Assembly (NCBI GenBank): GCA_051201585.1 | Contig: CP179198.1 | Location: 186,001 to 250,000 of the forward strand | Origin: UBA868 sp016776875 | GTDB taxonomy: Bacteria; Pseudomonadota; Gammaproteobacteria; Arenicellales; UBA868 | Direction: 5' to 3' | DNA length: 64,000 nucleotides | Part shown: positions 1 through 7,353 of the stretch, piece by piece | Layout of the letters: each line of letters begins with the position of its first letter | How positions within the stretch are numbered: position 1 is the stretch's first letter | Notes under the pieces: generated by a model | Database searches by the model: none | What the model saw: only the letters and a program-made list of their open reading frames with translations | What the model was told of the DNA's origin: nothing | Translations under genes and position numbers: made by a program

Positions 1-1
1 C

Positions 2-175
2 TCCAATACCATTTATGTATCGGTTAACGCGATTGGCGATGATTTTTCCAAACATCTTGCCCACGCGGGAGACTACCTCGGGGAATGCGGGGGTGGCAAT
101 ACAAATTGGAACACCTGTATCGACCGATTTGGAGACCAGCCCAGACGGCTGTCTTGGACACAGATCTGGGAGTGA
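2..175 (+). CDS. C-terminal end of an unidentified protein (truncated by window edge)
   Basis: The window opens inside a reading frame with no start here: 57 codons run without interruption to a TGA at 173-175. The translation looks protein-like, with GDDFSKH, a Cys/Trp block GECGGGNTNWNTC and a C-terminus ending SWTQIWE. It stops 37 bases before the convergent regulator gene, which suits a tail-to-tail neighbour. I do not recognise the family. Fifty-seven open codons are weak evidence alone, so a chance open frame is possible. Confidence 0.42.
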   Translation, partial: SNTIYVSVNAIGDDFSKHLAHAGDYLGECGGGNTNWNTCIDRFGDQPRRLSWTQIWE

Positions 176-212
176 TCAACCCGTTGGGCATGCTGGAAAA
201 CCGCTAGCCCAA

Positions 213-1226
213 TTATTGAGCGGCCCTGAACTCCCCTGGCGTTTGGCCTGTCCATTTTTTAAATGAACGACCGAAATTAGCCGGCTCGGTATAGCCTAAA
301 AGATAGGTAATCTCGCCGATTGTTTTGGTGTTTTCAGTGAGATATTGAGTGGCAAGATCTTTGCGCACCTCCTCGACTAACCCCTTGAATGTAAAGCCGC
401 GTTCTTGCAGCTCCCGCTGGAGTTGTCTCACGCTGACATTTAGTTTTTTTGCCACCACGACCTGGTCAGGTTTGGATTCGGTCAGGTTCTCGATAAGTTG
501 CACACGGACCTGCGTCACAAAATCGGCAAGCTCGTATCGGGCCAGATATTCGGTAACGGATTCGTCGGTGATTCGCGCCAGTAGCGGGTTGGCGTCCGGC
601 AGGTGTCGCTCGAGAAGATTTTTACCGAATGTAAGGGCCCAGCGGTCAGTGCCAAACGCGATAGTGCAGTTGAAGAAATTTTGATAGACGCTCGCACAGT
701 CGGTGTTGTCATGTGGAAATTCAACTTTCTGCGGGGTAATTTTCTCGCTGAGGGCGAGGCGGCAGAGTCGGGTGGTTGCAACCAGTAACGCATCCGCGGA
801 TGCCGTTTGAAAATCAGGGGTGATCTTTTTTGCCTGATAGATGAGTTCGTAGGTTTCGCTTGTCTCACGAAGCATGATGTCGGCGTTCGTGGACACGAGT
901 CGCTGAAACCGGATCAAACGCTCAAGTGCACTCTTTAAGGTATCACTCACAAGCCATCCAAGCCCGAGGCCGTGAATCGTGCCGGGTGAAATCGCTTCAC
1001 CTATATCAAGACCGATACAGGGCCGCTGGCTTCGTTCAATGGCAAGCTTCCAGAGTTTTTGATGCTGATTAAGGGAAATTCGACTGTCCGGTTGCTGAAG
1101 CAAGTCAGCATCAATACCGGCATCCTTGAGCAGTGCATCGGGGTTGCAGCCATAGCGTTGTGCAACCCGGGAGATCGCCAGTGCGATATTTGAGAGCACG
1201 GTATGTTCTTCGTCGATCAATGTCAT
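213..1226 (-). CDS. AraC-family transcriptional regulator (arabinose-binding-like N-domain type)
   Basis: A 337-residue cytoplasmic DNA-binding regulator. Residues about 20-205 match the N-terminal effector-like domain found in OruR/ArgR-type AraC proteins, and residues about 250-335 are the double helix-turn-helix. The second HTH signature is visible near the C-terminus as LLGYTEPANFGRSFKKWTG followed by TPGEFR. The length is normal for this subclass. No strong Shine-Dalgarno precedes the ATG. Regulators of this type usually control an adjacent catabolic gene in response to a small molecule. The nearest downstream genes on the other strand are a flavodoxin-like and an ABM-fold protein, but no target or ligand can be deduced. 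Confidence 0.93.
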   Translation of the reverse strand: MTLIDEEHTVLSNIALAISRVAQRYGCNPDALLKDAGIDADLLQQPDSRISLNQHQKLWKLAIERSQRPCIGLDIGEAISPGTIHGLGLGWLVSDTLKSALERLIRFQRLVSTNADIMLRETSETYELIYQAKKITPDFQTASADALLVATTRLCRLALSEKITPQKVEFPHDNTDCASVYQNFFNCTIAFGTDRWALTFGKNLLERHLPDANPLLARITDESVTEYLARYELADFVTQVRVQLIENLTESKPDQVVVAKKLNVSVRQLQRELQERGFTFKGLVEEVRKDLATQYLTENTKTIGEITYLLGYTEPANFGRSFKKWTGQTPGEFRAAQ

Positions 1227-1655
1227 GTGATGCTGGTCTGCTACTGCTAAGTTTGATCAAGTTTTGGCGTCTGATGATTACGCAAAACATCCAGTTCTAG
1301 CGATGATAACTCGCCCGACAACACTTCCTCAAAAAAAATGGAAAATCATCATTCCCGGTCAAGGGTTTTGTTTCGTATGCAAACAAATAACAATTTCGAA
1401 TGGCGCGTCAGCCCCGTTACTTTCGACTCGATTGGGGCAAGGCATATTGCGCTTAAATTAAAAATCCTGGGCATTGGCGTCGTGGTTTGTCCTGACGATG
1501 AGTATGTGGAAAAAGGAGTTCCCGTTACGTTTAATGCCCGCGAATATTTTGAGGAATCAGATCCATCAACGGGTCAAGTACTTGATGGATCACCTGTGCG
1601 TTAAGATTAACGACGACATTCCTAATTCATTTCAAAAAGCGACGATTCAATACAG
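1227..1655. other. Intergenic region with no convincing gene
   Basis: This 429-base divergent spacer separates the AraC-type regulator (minus strand) from the flavodoxin-like gene (plus strand), so promoters for both are expected here. An 88-codon open frame (1338-1604, plus) has a protein-like second half but lacks a ribosome-binding site and any recognisable family, so it is not called. The only clear structure is the inverted repeat at 1560-1591, listed separately. Confidence 0.5.
1560..1591. repeat. Perfect 10-bp inverted repeat (stem-loop or operator)
   Basis: GATCCATCAA (1560-1569) and TTGATGGATC (1582-1591) are exact reverse complements separated by 12 bases. No T-tract follows, so it is not a classical terminator. 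It lies 65 bases upstream of the flavodoxin-like gene and could be an operator for a dimeric regulator or a 5' untranslated hairpin. The repeat is seen directly; the role is inferred. Confidence 0.5.
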
Positions 1656-2123
1656 ATGGCATCCAAGACCTTGCTGGTGGTTGCGCATTCACCATCACCC
1701 AACACAGAGAGATTGCGCGCAGCGATTGTTGAGGGTGTGGACACCGCTAATCTTCGTGATCTTCAGTTAGTGGTGAAAACGCCATTTGAGGCGCAAGCCC
1801 CGGATGTGTTGTCGAGTGACGCAGTCATACTCGGGACCACCGAGAATCTGGGATATATGAGCGGGGCGCTTAAAGACTTTTTTGATCGGGTCTATAACCC
1901 TTGTCTTGAGCAAACACGGGCGATGCCTTACGCGGCCTACATTCGAGCGGGTCTTGATGGCACGGGTACCAGTCGTGCCATTACTTCAATTACTGCCGGA
2001 CTGGGATGGCGAGCCGTTCAGCCGCCTTTAATCCTTAAAGGCGATTGGCAGGACCCGTTTGTTGACCAGTGCACGGAGCTCGGCGCTGCAATGGCCATTG
2101 GTCTCGACAGCGGTATTTTTTGA
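1656..2123 (+). CDS. Flavodoxin-like / NAD(P)H-dependent FMN reductase family protein
   Basis: A 155-residue single-domain protein with the flavodoxin-like fold. The first strand LLVVAHS leads into a phosphate-binding loop (HSPSPNT, residues 11-17). The FMN-ring loop appears as TTENLGYMSG (61-70), followed by ALKDFFDRVY, a signature of this family. It probably binds FMN and acts as a small cytoplasmic quinone or flavin reductase, though the electron partner is unknown. The length is typical for short flavodoxin-like proteins. The gene stands alone between the regulator and a convergent ABM-fold gene, and no operon partner is evident. Confidence 0.8.
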   Translation: MASKTLLVVAHSPSPNTERLRAAIVEGVDTANLRDLQLVVKTPFEAQAPDVLSSDAVILGTTENLGYMSGALKDFFDRVYNPCLEQTRAMPYAAYIRAGLDGTGTSRAITSITAGLGWRAVQPPLILKGDWQDPFVDQCTELGAAMAIGLDSGIF

Positions 2124-2213
2124 TCTTTAGCGAGTCTGCTAGTTAAGCGCCCCGGCGCCGAAATCAGGACGGTGCCACGAGTGTTTCGTGTTTTCTAGAT
2201 CGACAGCCTGTCG

Positions 2214-2495
2214 TTAAAGCTCCCAGATTACGTTACCGCCAGTGATCTCGGGCATCGACGTCATGAACGGCGCCATTCGACCGAAAATGCTCTGGATTTG
2301 GGGTTGCGCATCACTAGCAGCCGACTCGCTTGAATAACGCGACACAATCATGCCCTCGCCTTCTTCTATCTCGCAAGAGTGGACAGACTCAAGCCCCTCG
2401 ATCGCGTTAAGTTCGTCTCTGAAGGTATCGGCTAACGCGAGAAATTCATCCCGGCGGGCCGCATCGAAAGAGTAGGTGGTTACACGGTAGTACAT
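2214..2495 (-). CDS. ABM-fold (antibiotic biosynthesis monooxygenase-like) small protein
   Basis: A 93-residue protein with the pattern of the dimeric alpha+beta-barrel (ABM) superfamily. It starts with YYRVTTYSFDAARRDEFLALA, has a central helix and strand (EGLESVHSCEIEEGEGMIVSR), and ends in a strand VIWEL. Such proteins work as small monooxygenases or as binding/stress proteins, and the substrate cannot be assigned. A strong Shine-Dalgarno (AGGAGG) sits about 7 bases before the ATG, which supports the start. It is convergent with the flavodoxin-like gene. A second ABM-type protein is encoded at 16799-17101. Confidence 0.68.
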   Translation of the reverse strand: MYYRVTTYSFDAARRDEFLALADTFRDELNAIEGLESVHSCEIEEGEGMIVSRYSSESAASDAQPQIQSIFGRMAPFMTSMPEITGGNVIWEL

Positions 2496-2607
2496 TTTAA
2501 TATCCTCCTAACTTGACTTGTTTTTTACATTGATAGGAGATCATAGTCCGAACAATTATTGATAAGTAAAATTTGGCTCCAAAAACCATCGTGCTTTTTT
2601 TTCCATA

Positions 2608-3366
2608 ATGAATTTTCCATCAGCAAATGTTTGGATTCAAAACGCAAGGCGGGTGCTCGTGCTGACAGGAGCGGGTTTATCGACGGCATCTGGTATTCCC
2701 GATTTTCGAGGGCCGCAAGGGATTTGGACGAAAGACCCGGATGCCGAAAAACTATCTGATCTTTCTTATTATCTGAGTGACGCTCACATCAGGAGAAAAT
2801 CCTGGCTCTCTCGACGGGATTCTCCAGTTTGGCGCGCCCAACCCGGCATCGGTCATCGTGCGCTCGCCGCATTTGAGCGGTCAGGGCGTTTGCACACGCT
2901 GGTGACTCAAAATATTGATGGCCTTCATCAAGAGGCAGGCAGTTCTGTAGACAAGGTGGTTGAGATTCATGGGACGATCCGAGAAGTAGCTTGTACCGAA
3001 TGCGACTACCGCGCCCCGATGCAAACCGCGCTCAAGCGATTGGCGCGGGGTGAAGAAGATCCTGATTGCCCGACTTGTGGCGGTATTTTGAAGTCTGCTA
3101 CGATTTCTTTTGGGCAGTCACTGGTTAGACGCGATCTTGCCCGCGCCGAAAAATCGGCGAGAGAATGCGATGTCCTTTTGGCAGTGGGCTCTACGCTTTC
3201 GGTGTTTCCGGTTGCAGGACTTGTTCCGATAGCCCGAGCGGGAGGTGCCAAGATAATAATTGTCAACCGGGACCCAACGGCGATGGATGACCTTGCTGAC
3301 GCTGTGTTGCTTGGGGACCTGAATGCCCTTTTACCTTCGCTGCTCGGGGAGGTTGAGACCACGTGA
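2608..3366 (+). CDS. Sirtuin (NAD-dependent protein deacylase, Sir2 family)
   Basis: A 252-residue Sir2 enzyme that removes acyl groups from lysines using NAD+. Diagnostic elements are present in order: NAD-binding GAGLSTASGIPDFRGP (21-36), TQNIDGLH (100-107), catalytic His121 in the HG pair, a four-cysteine zinc module (Cys129, Cys132, Cys154, Cys157), GSTLSV (194-199) and VNRD (219-222). The GAGxSTASGIPDFRGP form resembles the SIRT6/7-like or actinobacterial subgroup more than E. coli CobB, an impression that needs a tree. No Shine-Dalgarno is obvious at the ATG. The last codons overlap the next gene by four bases (GTGA), so the two are probably translationally coupled. Confidence 0.95.
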   Translation: MNFPSANVWIQNARRVLVLTGAGLSTASGIPDFRGPQGIWTKDPDAEKLSDLSYYLSDAHIRRKSWLSRRDSPVWRAQPGIGHRALAAFERSGRLHTLVTQNIDGLHQEAGSSVDKVVEIHGTIREVACTECDYRAPMQTALKRLARGEEDPDCPTCGGILKSATISFGQSLVRRDLARAEKSARECDVLLAVGSTLSVFPVAGLVPIARAGGAKIIIVNRDPTAMDDLADAVLLGDLNALLPSLLGEVETT

Positions 3367-4019
3367 AAAAAACCCAAATCAAGATCTGTTGTATCGCCAG
3401 CGAGGAAGAGGCGCAGATTGCGTTAGATCAGGGCGTTAATGCAGTTGGATTAGTGGGCAAGATGCCATCCGGGCCAGGCGTTATTGGTTCAGACCGCGCT
3501 TCGTCCATCATTGCCGATTTGCCTGGTGGCGTGGATAGTTTTTTTTTAACCAGTCACGATCTCGGTTCGGAGATCGTTAAGGAACTCGGCGTGTGTCGCG
3601 CAAGTACTGTTCAGATTGTCCGACATATTGATCCTCTCGAATATTTACCGATTGTTGAAAATCTTCCCAACTTACGGCGTGTTCAAGTGATCCACGTTGA
3701 AAACGATAGTGCGCTCGCACTCATCGAGCGTTACAACGAGGTCGCGGACGCTTTTCTGTTGGACTCGGGTAAAACAATGGGTGCGAATCCGCAGTTTGGC
3801 GGAACTGGCAAAGTCCATGATTGGGCAATTAGTAAGCAGTTTGTCCAGTCCACTGATCTTCCGGTTTATCTGGCCGGTGGTCTTTCCTCTGAGAACGTCT
3901 TTCGGGCCGTTACTGAAGTGCGGCCTGCTGGTGTTGATGTGTGCAGTGGGGTACGCTCGAACGATACGCTTGATGTAGAGAAGCTTCCAGGCCTTTGTTC
4001 AAGAAGTGCAGCGCGCTGA
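3363..4019 (+). CDS. TrpF-like (phosphoribosylanthranilate isomerase family) paralogue
   Basis: A 218-residue TIM barrel of the phosphoribosylanthranilate isomerase family. Conserved landmarks are KICC (catalytic Cys9; the usual KICG has its Gly replaced), the catalytic Asp134 in FLLDSG, GGTGK (146-150), AGGLSSENV (171-179) and GVDVCSGV (190-197). The QLHG strand motif is degenerate (VQIVRH), and KMPSGPGV occupies the loop that normally carries the substrate-contacting FxxxSxR. It therefore looks like a diverged paralogue, not the tryptophan-pathway enzyme, and no trp genes are nearby. It starts with GTG inside the sirtuin stop (4-base overlap). Whether it isomerises an aminoaldose or another phospho-sugar is unknown. 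Confidence 0.78.
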   Translation: MKKTQIKICCIASEEEAQIALDQGVNAVGLVGKMPSGPGVIGSDRASSIIADLPGGVDSFFLTSHDLGSEIVKELGVCRASTVQIVRHIDPLEYLPIVENLPNLRRVQVIHVENDSALALIERYNEVADAFLLDSGKTMGANPQFGGTGKVHDWAISKQFVQSTDLPVYLAGGLSSENVFRAVTEVRPAGVDVCSGVRSNDTLDVEKLPGLCSRSAAR

Positions 4020-4027
4020 TGATTTTA

Positions 4028-4528
4028 TTAATCAGCAATAATCGAAATCAGGAGATAGGCGGCCAGAAATACACAAACGATGCTGGTCACTGCCAGGCGT
4101 AAGCGCCAGTAACGGTTGTTGATAGTCGAACGTGTTTTGAATTTTTGATCGAGGAAAAGCTGTGCGATGAAAACGCCAATTAGCAATAAAAGGCCGAGCG
4201 GGCCTTGAAACCATACGGCTATTCCAAAAATAAGGAGTGCGCAGACATTGCTGCCGATGAGTGCGACAGGATCTTCGTCGCGCAGTGCCAGTCCCCAGTG
4301 CGATCCCGACATGAACGCGCCAATAATTAGGGTATAGGACCAAAGCCACACGTCAGCGCTCACGCCAGGCAGTTGTAACCAGTCAAGCTTCAGCAGGCAG
4401 GCAATGAGAAAAGGCAAGGCGCCTGCGAATGTGAGGGGGAGCACGACCGCGTGCAATCTTTGCTTCATACCCTTGCGCGTTTGCATTTCTCTGAACAGAA
4501 CCTGACTTCCTCCCAGCACCGCGCCCAT
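4028..4528 (-). CDS. DUF3429 family inner-membrane protein
   Basis: A 166-residue protein with four or five hydrophobic segments and the DUF3429 core WLWSYTLIIGAFMSGSHWG, in which a W-x-Y and G-x-x-W-G pattern precedes a polar loop. The function of this family is unknown. It is expected in the inner membrane. The start is uncertain: the first ATG lacks a ribosome-binding site, and internal ATGs at residues 16 or 21 (4483 or 4468) would remove a non-hydrophobic leader. It is convergent with the TrpF-like gene, with an 8-base gap. Confidence 0.75.
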   Translation of the reverse strand: MGAVLGGSQVLFREMQTRKGMKQRLHAVVLPLTFAGALPFLIACLLKLDWLQLPGVSADVWLWSYTLIIGAFMSGSHWGLALRDEDPVALIGSNVCALLIFGIAVWFQGPLGLLLLIGVFIAQLFLDQKFKTRSTINNRYWRLRLAVTSIVCVFLAAYLLISIIAD

Positions 4529-4760
4529 TTTTTGCGCCAGGTAAAAGGGCGATTACATTTCACGCAGATTTTCTGGGGGAGGTTACTTTTGCGCATAGGT
4601 TCAGGACGGCATGTTGGAAAAAGTTAAATTCCTGAAAAGTAGAGTCTTAAAAATCTCTGATACAGTGACGAGTATATTTAATATTGGGTCTATGAAAGAT
4701 GATCACCCTAGCTTTTAGCGGCGAAGTGAAAACAGCAACAGTAAAGAAACTAAATTTTAA

Positions 4761-5351
4761 ATGAAACATCCCGTCACCCCGGAGATTTCTAATCTCGATA
4801 AAGTCGTTGTAGATCAGTGGGCGAGCCTTGTGCTTGCAGCGAAGGACCGCCATCATCCCTGGCATACACCAACGCTCGCGAATGTGGGGGAGGGTATTGC
4901 CCAGATTCGAACCGTTGTGCTCCGGTCCGCTGATGCGGAAAGTAGAGTTCTGAGTTGTCACACCGACAGTCGTTCGCCGAAGATTGCGCAACTCGAAACG
5001 GATCCTCATTTTTCGTGGCATTTTTACGATCGGGATGCAAAAGTGCAGTTACGGGCCTATGGCCGGGCATCGGTTCAGCAGGATAATGAGCTGACCCACG
5101 AGCGGTGGCTAGCCGGCGCCTGGCGGAGTGCGCAGTGTTATCGAACCCCGATCGCGCCTGGCGAAAACTGTCAGGTAGAGGATCTGGATATTGACCAGCC
5201 AATCGATTCTGCGACCGGCGAAGAGCATTTTGCGGTTCTAGCCTGCGAGATCAATGAGATTGACTGGCTGTTTTTGCGAGTTGAGGGTCATCGTCGCGCC
5301 CGGTTTATCTGGTCGGGTGATGCCTGGCATGGACAGTGGATCGCACCTTAA
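4761..5351 (+). CDS. FMN-binding pyridoxamine 5'-phosphate oxidase-like protein (Alr4036 type)
   Basis: A 196-residue split-barrel flavoprotein. The pattern resembles the Alr4036 subgroup of the PNPOx-like clan: RTVVLR (about 50-55), an acidic/aromatic strand SWHFYDRDAKVQLRAYGRAS (84-103), a Trp-rich helix WLAGAWRSAQCY, and a C-terminal strand IDWLFLRVEGHRRARF ending in WIAP. Members bind FMN, and most lack an assigned substrate. It is not the pathway enzyme PdxH, which is longer and carries a different C-terminal substrate motif. It stands alone, divergent from the DUF3429 gene across a 232-base spacer that must hold both promoters. Confidence 0.8.
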   Translation: MKHPVTPEISNLDKVVVDQWASLVLAAKDRHHPWHTPTLANVGEGIAQIRTVVLRSADAESRVLSCHTDSRSPKIAQLETDPHFSWHFYDRDAKVQLRAYGRASVQQDNELTHERWLAGAWRSAQCYRTPIAPGENCQVEDLDIDQPIDSATGEEHFAVLACEINEIDWLFLRVEGHRRARFIWSGDAWHGQWIAP

Positions 5352-5495
5352 CAGGCAAATTGAGCTGGCTTAAGGGCTTTTTGAAGTCCTTATGGTTCAA
5401 GCGTATCCATCATATTTTCTGATGAATACAATAACTAACTGTTTTTGAAGTTTTTTTTTGGTATGACCACATAAAATTTTTTGTCACAAAAGTTT

Positions 5496-5524
5496 TTGCA
5501 CTGCGATTATTTTGATGTTACTTT
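5496..5524 (+). promoter_or_regulatory. Candidate sigma-70 promoter upstream of the TTT transporter
   Basis: TTGCAC at 5496-5501 and TACTTT at 5519-5524 are separated by exactly 17 bases, in the AT-rich 298-base spacer (5352-5649) before the tctC-like gene. A 5' leader of about 120 bases would follow. The rest of the spacer has T-rich runs and no gene. The call is a consensus match by eye only. Confidence 0.35.
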
Positions 5525-5649
5525 GGAAACAGAGCCTTAAATTTATCAGGCTTTATTCGTCAACTTAATTCAAGTGTGTCTTAAGCAGTTAAATTAAGTC
5601 GATTAAGAAGACCACAGTTATCAATCAATCTCCAAAGAAAGAGGAAAAC

Positions 5650-6639
5650 ATGAAACAAAAAATATTGCGTTCGATTCTCGCAATGACAGGCGCATTGGCA
5701 ATGATCATCGCTGCGCCTGCTCAGGCGTGGGAACCTAAGAAGCCCGTCGAGTTCATTATCATGGCCGGCACCGGCGGCGGCGCAGACCAAATCGCCCGCC
5801 TGCTTCAAGGCCTGATTGAAAAGAAAGGATTGAGTCCACGTCCGTTTATTCCGATCAACAAACCCGGCGGATCAGGTGCAGAAGCGCTGCGTTATCTTCA
5901 GGATAAAGCGGGTGATGACCACGTTGTGATGATGACGCTGAACAGCTTCTACACGACACCGATCATTCAGCCTGACCTGGGTGTGGACCCAACAGGGTTC
6001 ACTCCGATCGGATTGATGGCGATGGATACATTCCTTCTTTGGGTACATACCGACCGCGATGACATCACTGACCTTGACTCCTATGTCAAAGCGGTGAAGT
6101 CAACTGGTAAGTCATGGAAAGTAGGTGGTACGGGTTCAGGCCAGGAAGACAGCGTGTTGACTGCCATGATGGAAGCCGAGTTTGGTTACAGCGTGACTTA
6201 TATTCCATTTCCGGGTGGCGGCACGGTGGCAAAGAACCTGATCGGTAAGCAGATCGATTCCACCGTGAATAATCCTTCGGAGCAGATGGCGTTTTATCAG
6301 GCCGGTAGCTCCAAACCCCTCGTTCAGTTCACAGGTGAGCGTATGGCCGCTTTCCCTGATGTGCCAACCGCGAAGGAACTGGGTATCGGGATCGAGTACT
6401 ACATGCAGCGTTCTGTTAACGGACCTCCGGGAATGTCAGCAGGGGCGGCCGAATTTTATAGAAATCTCTTTCAAGAGCTCTTTGATAGTAAAGAGTGGCA
6501 AGATTTTTGTACCAGCGATGGTTTAACCTGTGACACCATGATTGCAGGCTCCGATCTCGGGGAGTTTCACGCAACACAGTATGTTGCACATGAGAAATTG
6601 ATTGAGCAGGTGGGTGCATCTGCTATCACTGGCGAGTAA
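5650..6639 (+). CDS. tctC: Tripartite tricarboxylate transporter substrate-binding protein (TctC/Bug family)
   Basis: A 329-residue periplasmic binding protein that captures a carboxylate and delivers it to the TctAB membrane pair. A Sec signal peptide is clear (residues 1-26, cleavage after AQA). The mature protein begins WEPKKPVEFI and carries the family loops GTGGGADQIAR (40-50) and NKPGGSGAEAL (70-80), which bind the ligand carboxylate. A good Shine-Dalgarno (AGAGGAA) precedes the ATG. The ligand cannot be read from sequence. The neighbouring ThDP lyase and formyl hydrolase suggest a hydroxy- or dicarboxylic acid. A strong terminator follows, separating it from tctB and tctA. Confidence 0.95.
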   Translation: MKQKILRSILAMTGALAMIIAAPAQAWEPKKPVEFIIMAGTGGGADQIARLLQGLIEKKGLSPRPFIPINKPGGSGAEALRYLQDKAGDDHVVMMTLNSFYTTPIIQPDLGVDPTGFTPIGLMAMDTFLLWVHTDRDDITDLDSYVKAVKSTGKSWKVGGTGSGQEDSVLTAMMEAEFGYSVTYIPFPGGGTVAKNLIGKQIDSTVNNPSEQMAFYQAGSSKPLVQFTGERMAAFPDVPTAKELGIGIEYYMQRSVNGPPGMSAGAAEFYRNLFQELFDSKEWQDFCTSDGLTCDTMIAGSDLGEFHATQYVAHEKLIEQVGASAITGE

Positions 6640-6652
6640 GCTGAGTTGTGAG

Positions 6653-6684
6653 CCGGGCCAGCGTGTGCTGGCCCGGTTTTTTTT
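6653..6684 (+). terminator. Intrinsic terminator after tctC
   Basis: A perfect 10-bp GC-rich stem (CCGGGCCAGC, 6653-6662; GCTGGCCCGG, 6667-6676) with a GTGT loop is followed by eight T residues (6677-6684). It sits 14 bases after the tctC stop and 118 bases before tctB. It probably limits read-through so that the binding protein is made in excess over the membrane subunits. Confidence 0.93.
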
Positions 6685-6801
6685 GTACAAAGGATATAAT
6701 TGAACGATCAGGGCTCGGGCGTTATCCCGTGGGCGACTTGTGAAGGGTCCACCGGATAGCGACTCAGCGTTTTTTTTGGGAAGGATTAACGGGGAGGGTA
6801 T

Positions 6802-7329
6802 ATGTCGACTCGGACGGCGGAGCTTCTCGCTAGCATTGCGCTACTCGTGTTTTCGCTTGGGCTCATGTGGACAGTTCACACAGATGGCCTGAAAATTGGC
6901 TGGGTGCCAGAGCGAGGCCCCGGCTCGGGCGTTTGGCCATTTTGGTTAAGCTTGGGCATGGCCTTAACCTCCGTGTGGACATTGGTGCGCTGGTTTCGCC
7001 GCACAACACCCGAGAGCCGGAATGAAGCCCCGTATATCGAATCTGATCGATTCGGCTTAGTCGCGGTTTCGTTTATTGCGCTGACGGCAATGATTTTTCT
7101 CGTTGCTATTGTCGGCACGTATATCTCGATCGCATTGTTTCTCGGCTTTTACATGAGATTTATTGGTAAGCATTCATGGCCGATGACATCCACCACCGTC
7201 TTGGGGGCGGTGATATTTATCTATTTTCTATTCGAGTGGCAGCTCTCAAAATACCTGCCGAAAGGCTTGCCGATGTTTGAGGACGGATTCCTCTGGCTCG
7301 ACAACTTTCGCTGGGAATACTTAATGTAG
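6802..7329 (+). CDS. tctB: Tripartite tricarboxylate transporter small membrane subunit (TctB family)
   Basis: A 175-residue inner-membrane protein with four predicted hydrophobic segments: residues about 8-25, 45-63, 85-110 and 130-150. This is the usual topology and length for TctB. It starts with RTAELLASIALLVFSLGLMW, ends in LPKGLPMFEDGFLW, and is preceded by a GGGGAGGG ribosome-binding site. It pairs with the large TctA subunit encoded 24 bases downstream to form the ion-coupled permease fed by the TctC protein upstream. The context of C-B-A order with a downstream catabolic enzyme makes the assignment secure. Confidence 0.92.
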   Translation: MSTRTAELLASIALLVFSLGLMWTVHTDGLKIGWVPERGPGSGVWPFWLSLGMALTSVWTLVRWFRRTTPESRNEAPYIESDRFGLVAVSFIALTAMIFLVAIVGTYISIALFLGFYMRFIGKHSWPMTSTTVLGAVIFIYFLFEWQLSKYLPKGLPMFEDGFLWLDNFRWEYLM

Positions 7330-7353
7330 GCATTGGACAGGTAAGAACAGGAT

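Noticed and set aside
15..266. Plus-strand reading frame MYRLTRLAMIF... near the window start
   Set aside because: It overlaps the better-looking frame 2-175 and runs into the AraC-type gene. It has no ribosome-binding site and low-quality content.
1338..1604. 88-codon plus-strand frame in the first intergenic region
   Set aside because: Only the second half looks protein-like. There is no Shine-Dalgarno and no family, and the frame includes the inverted repeat. It could be a decayed gene but is not supported.
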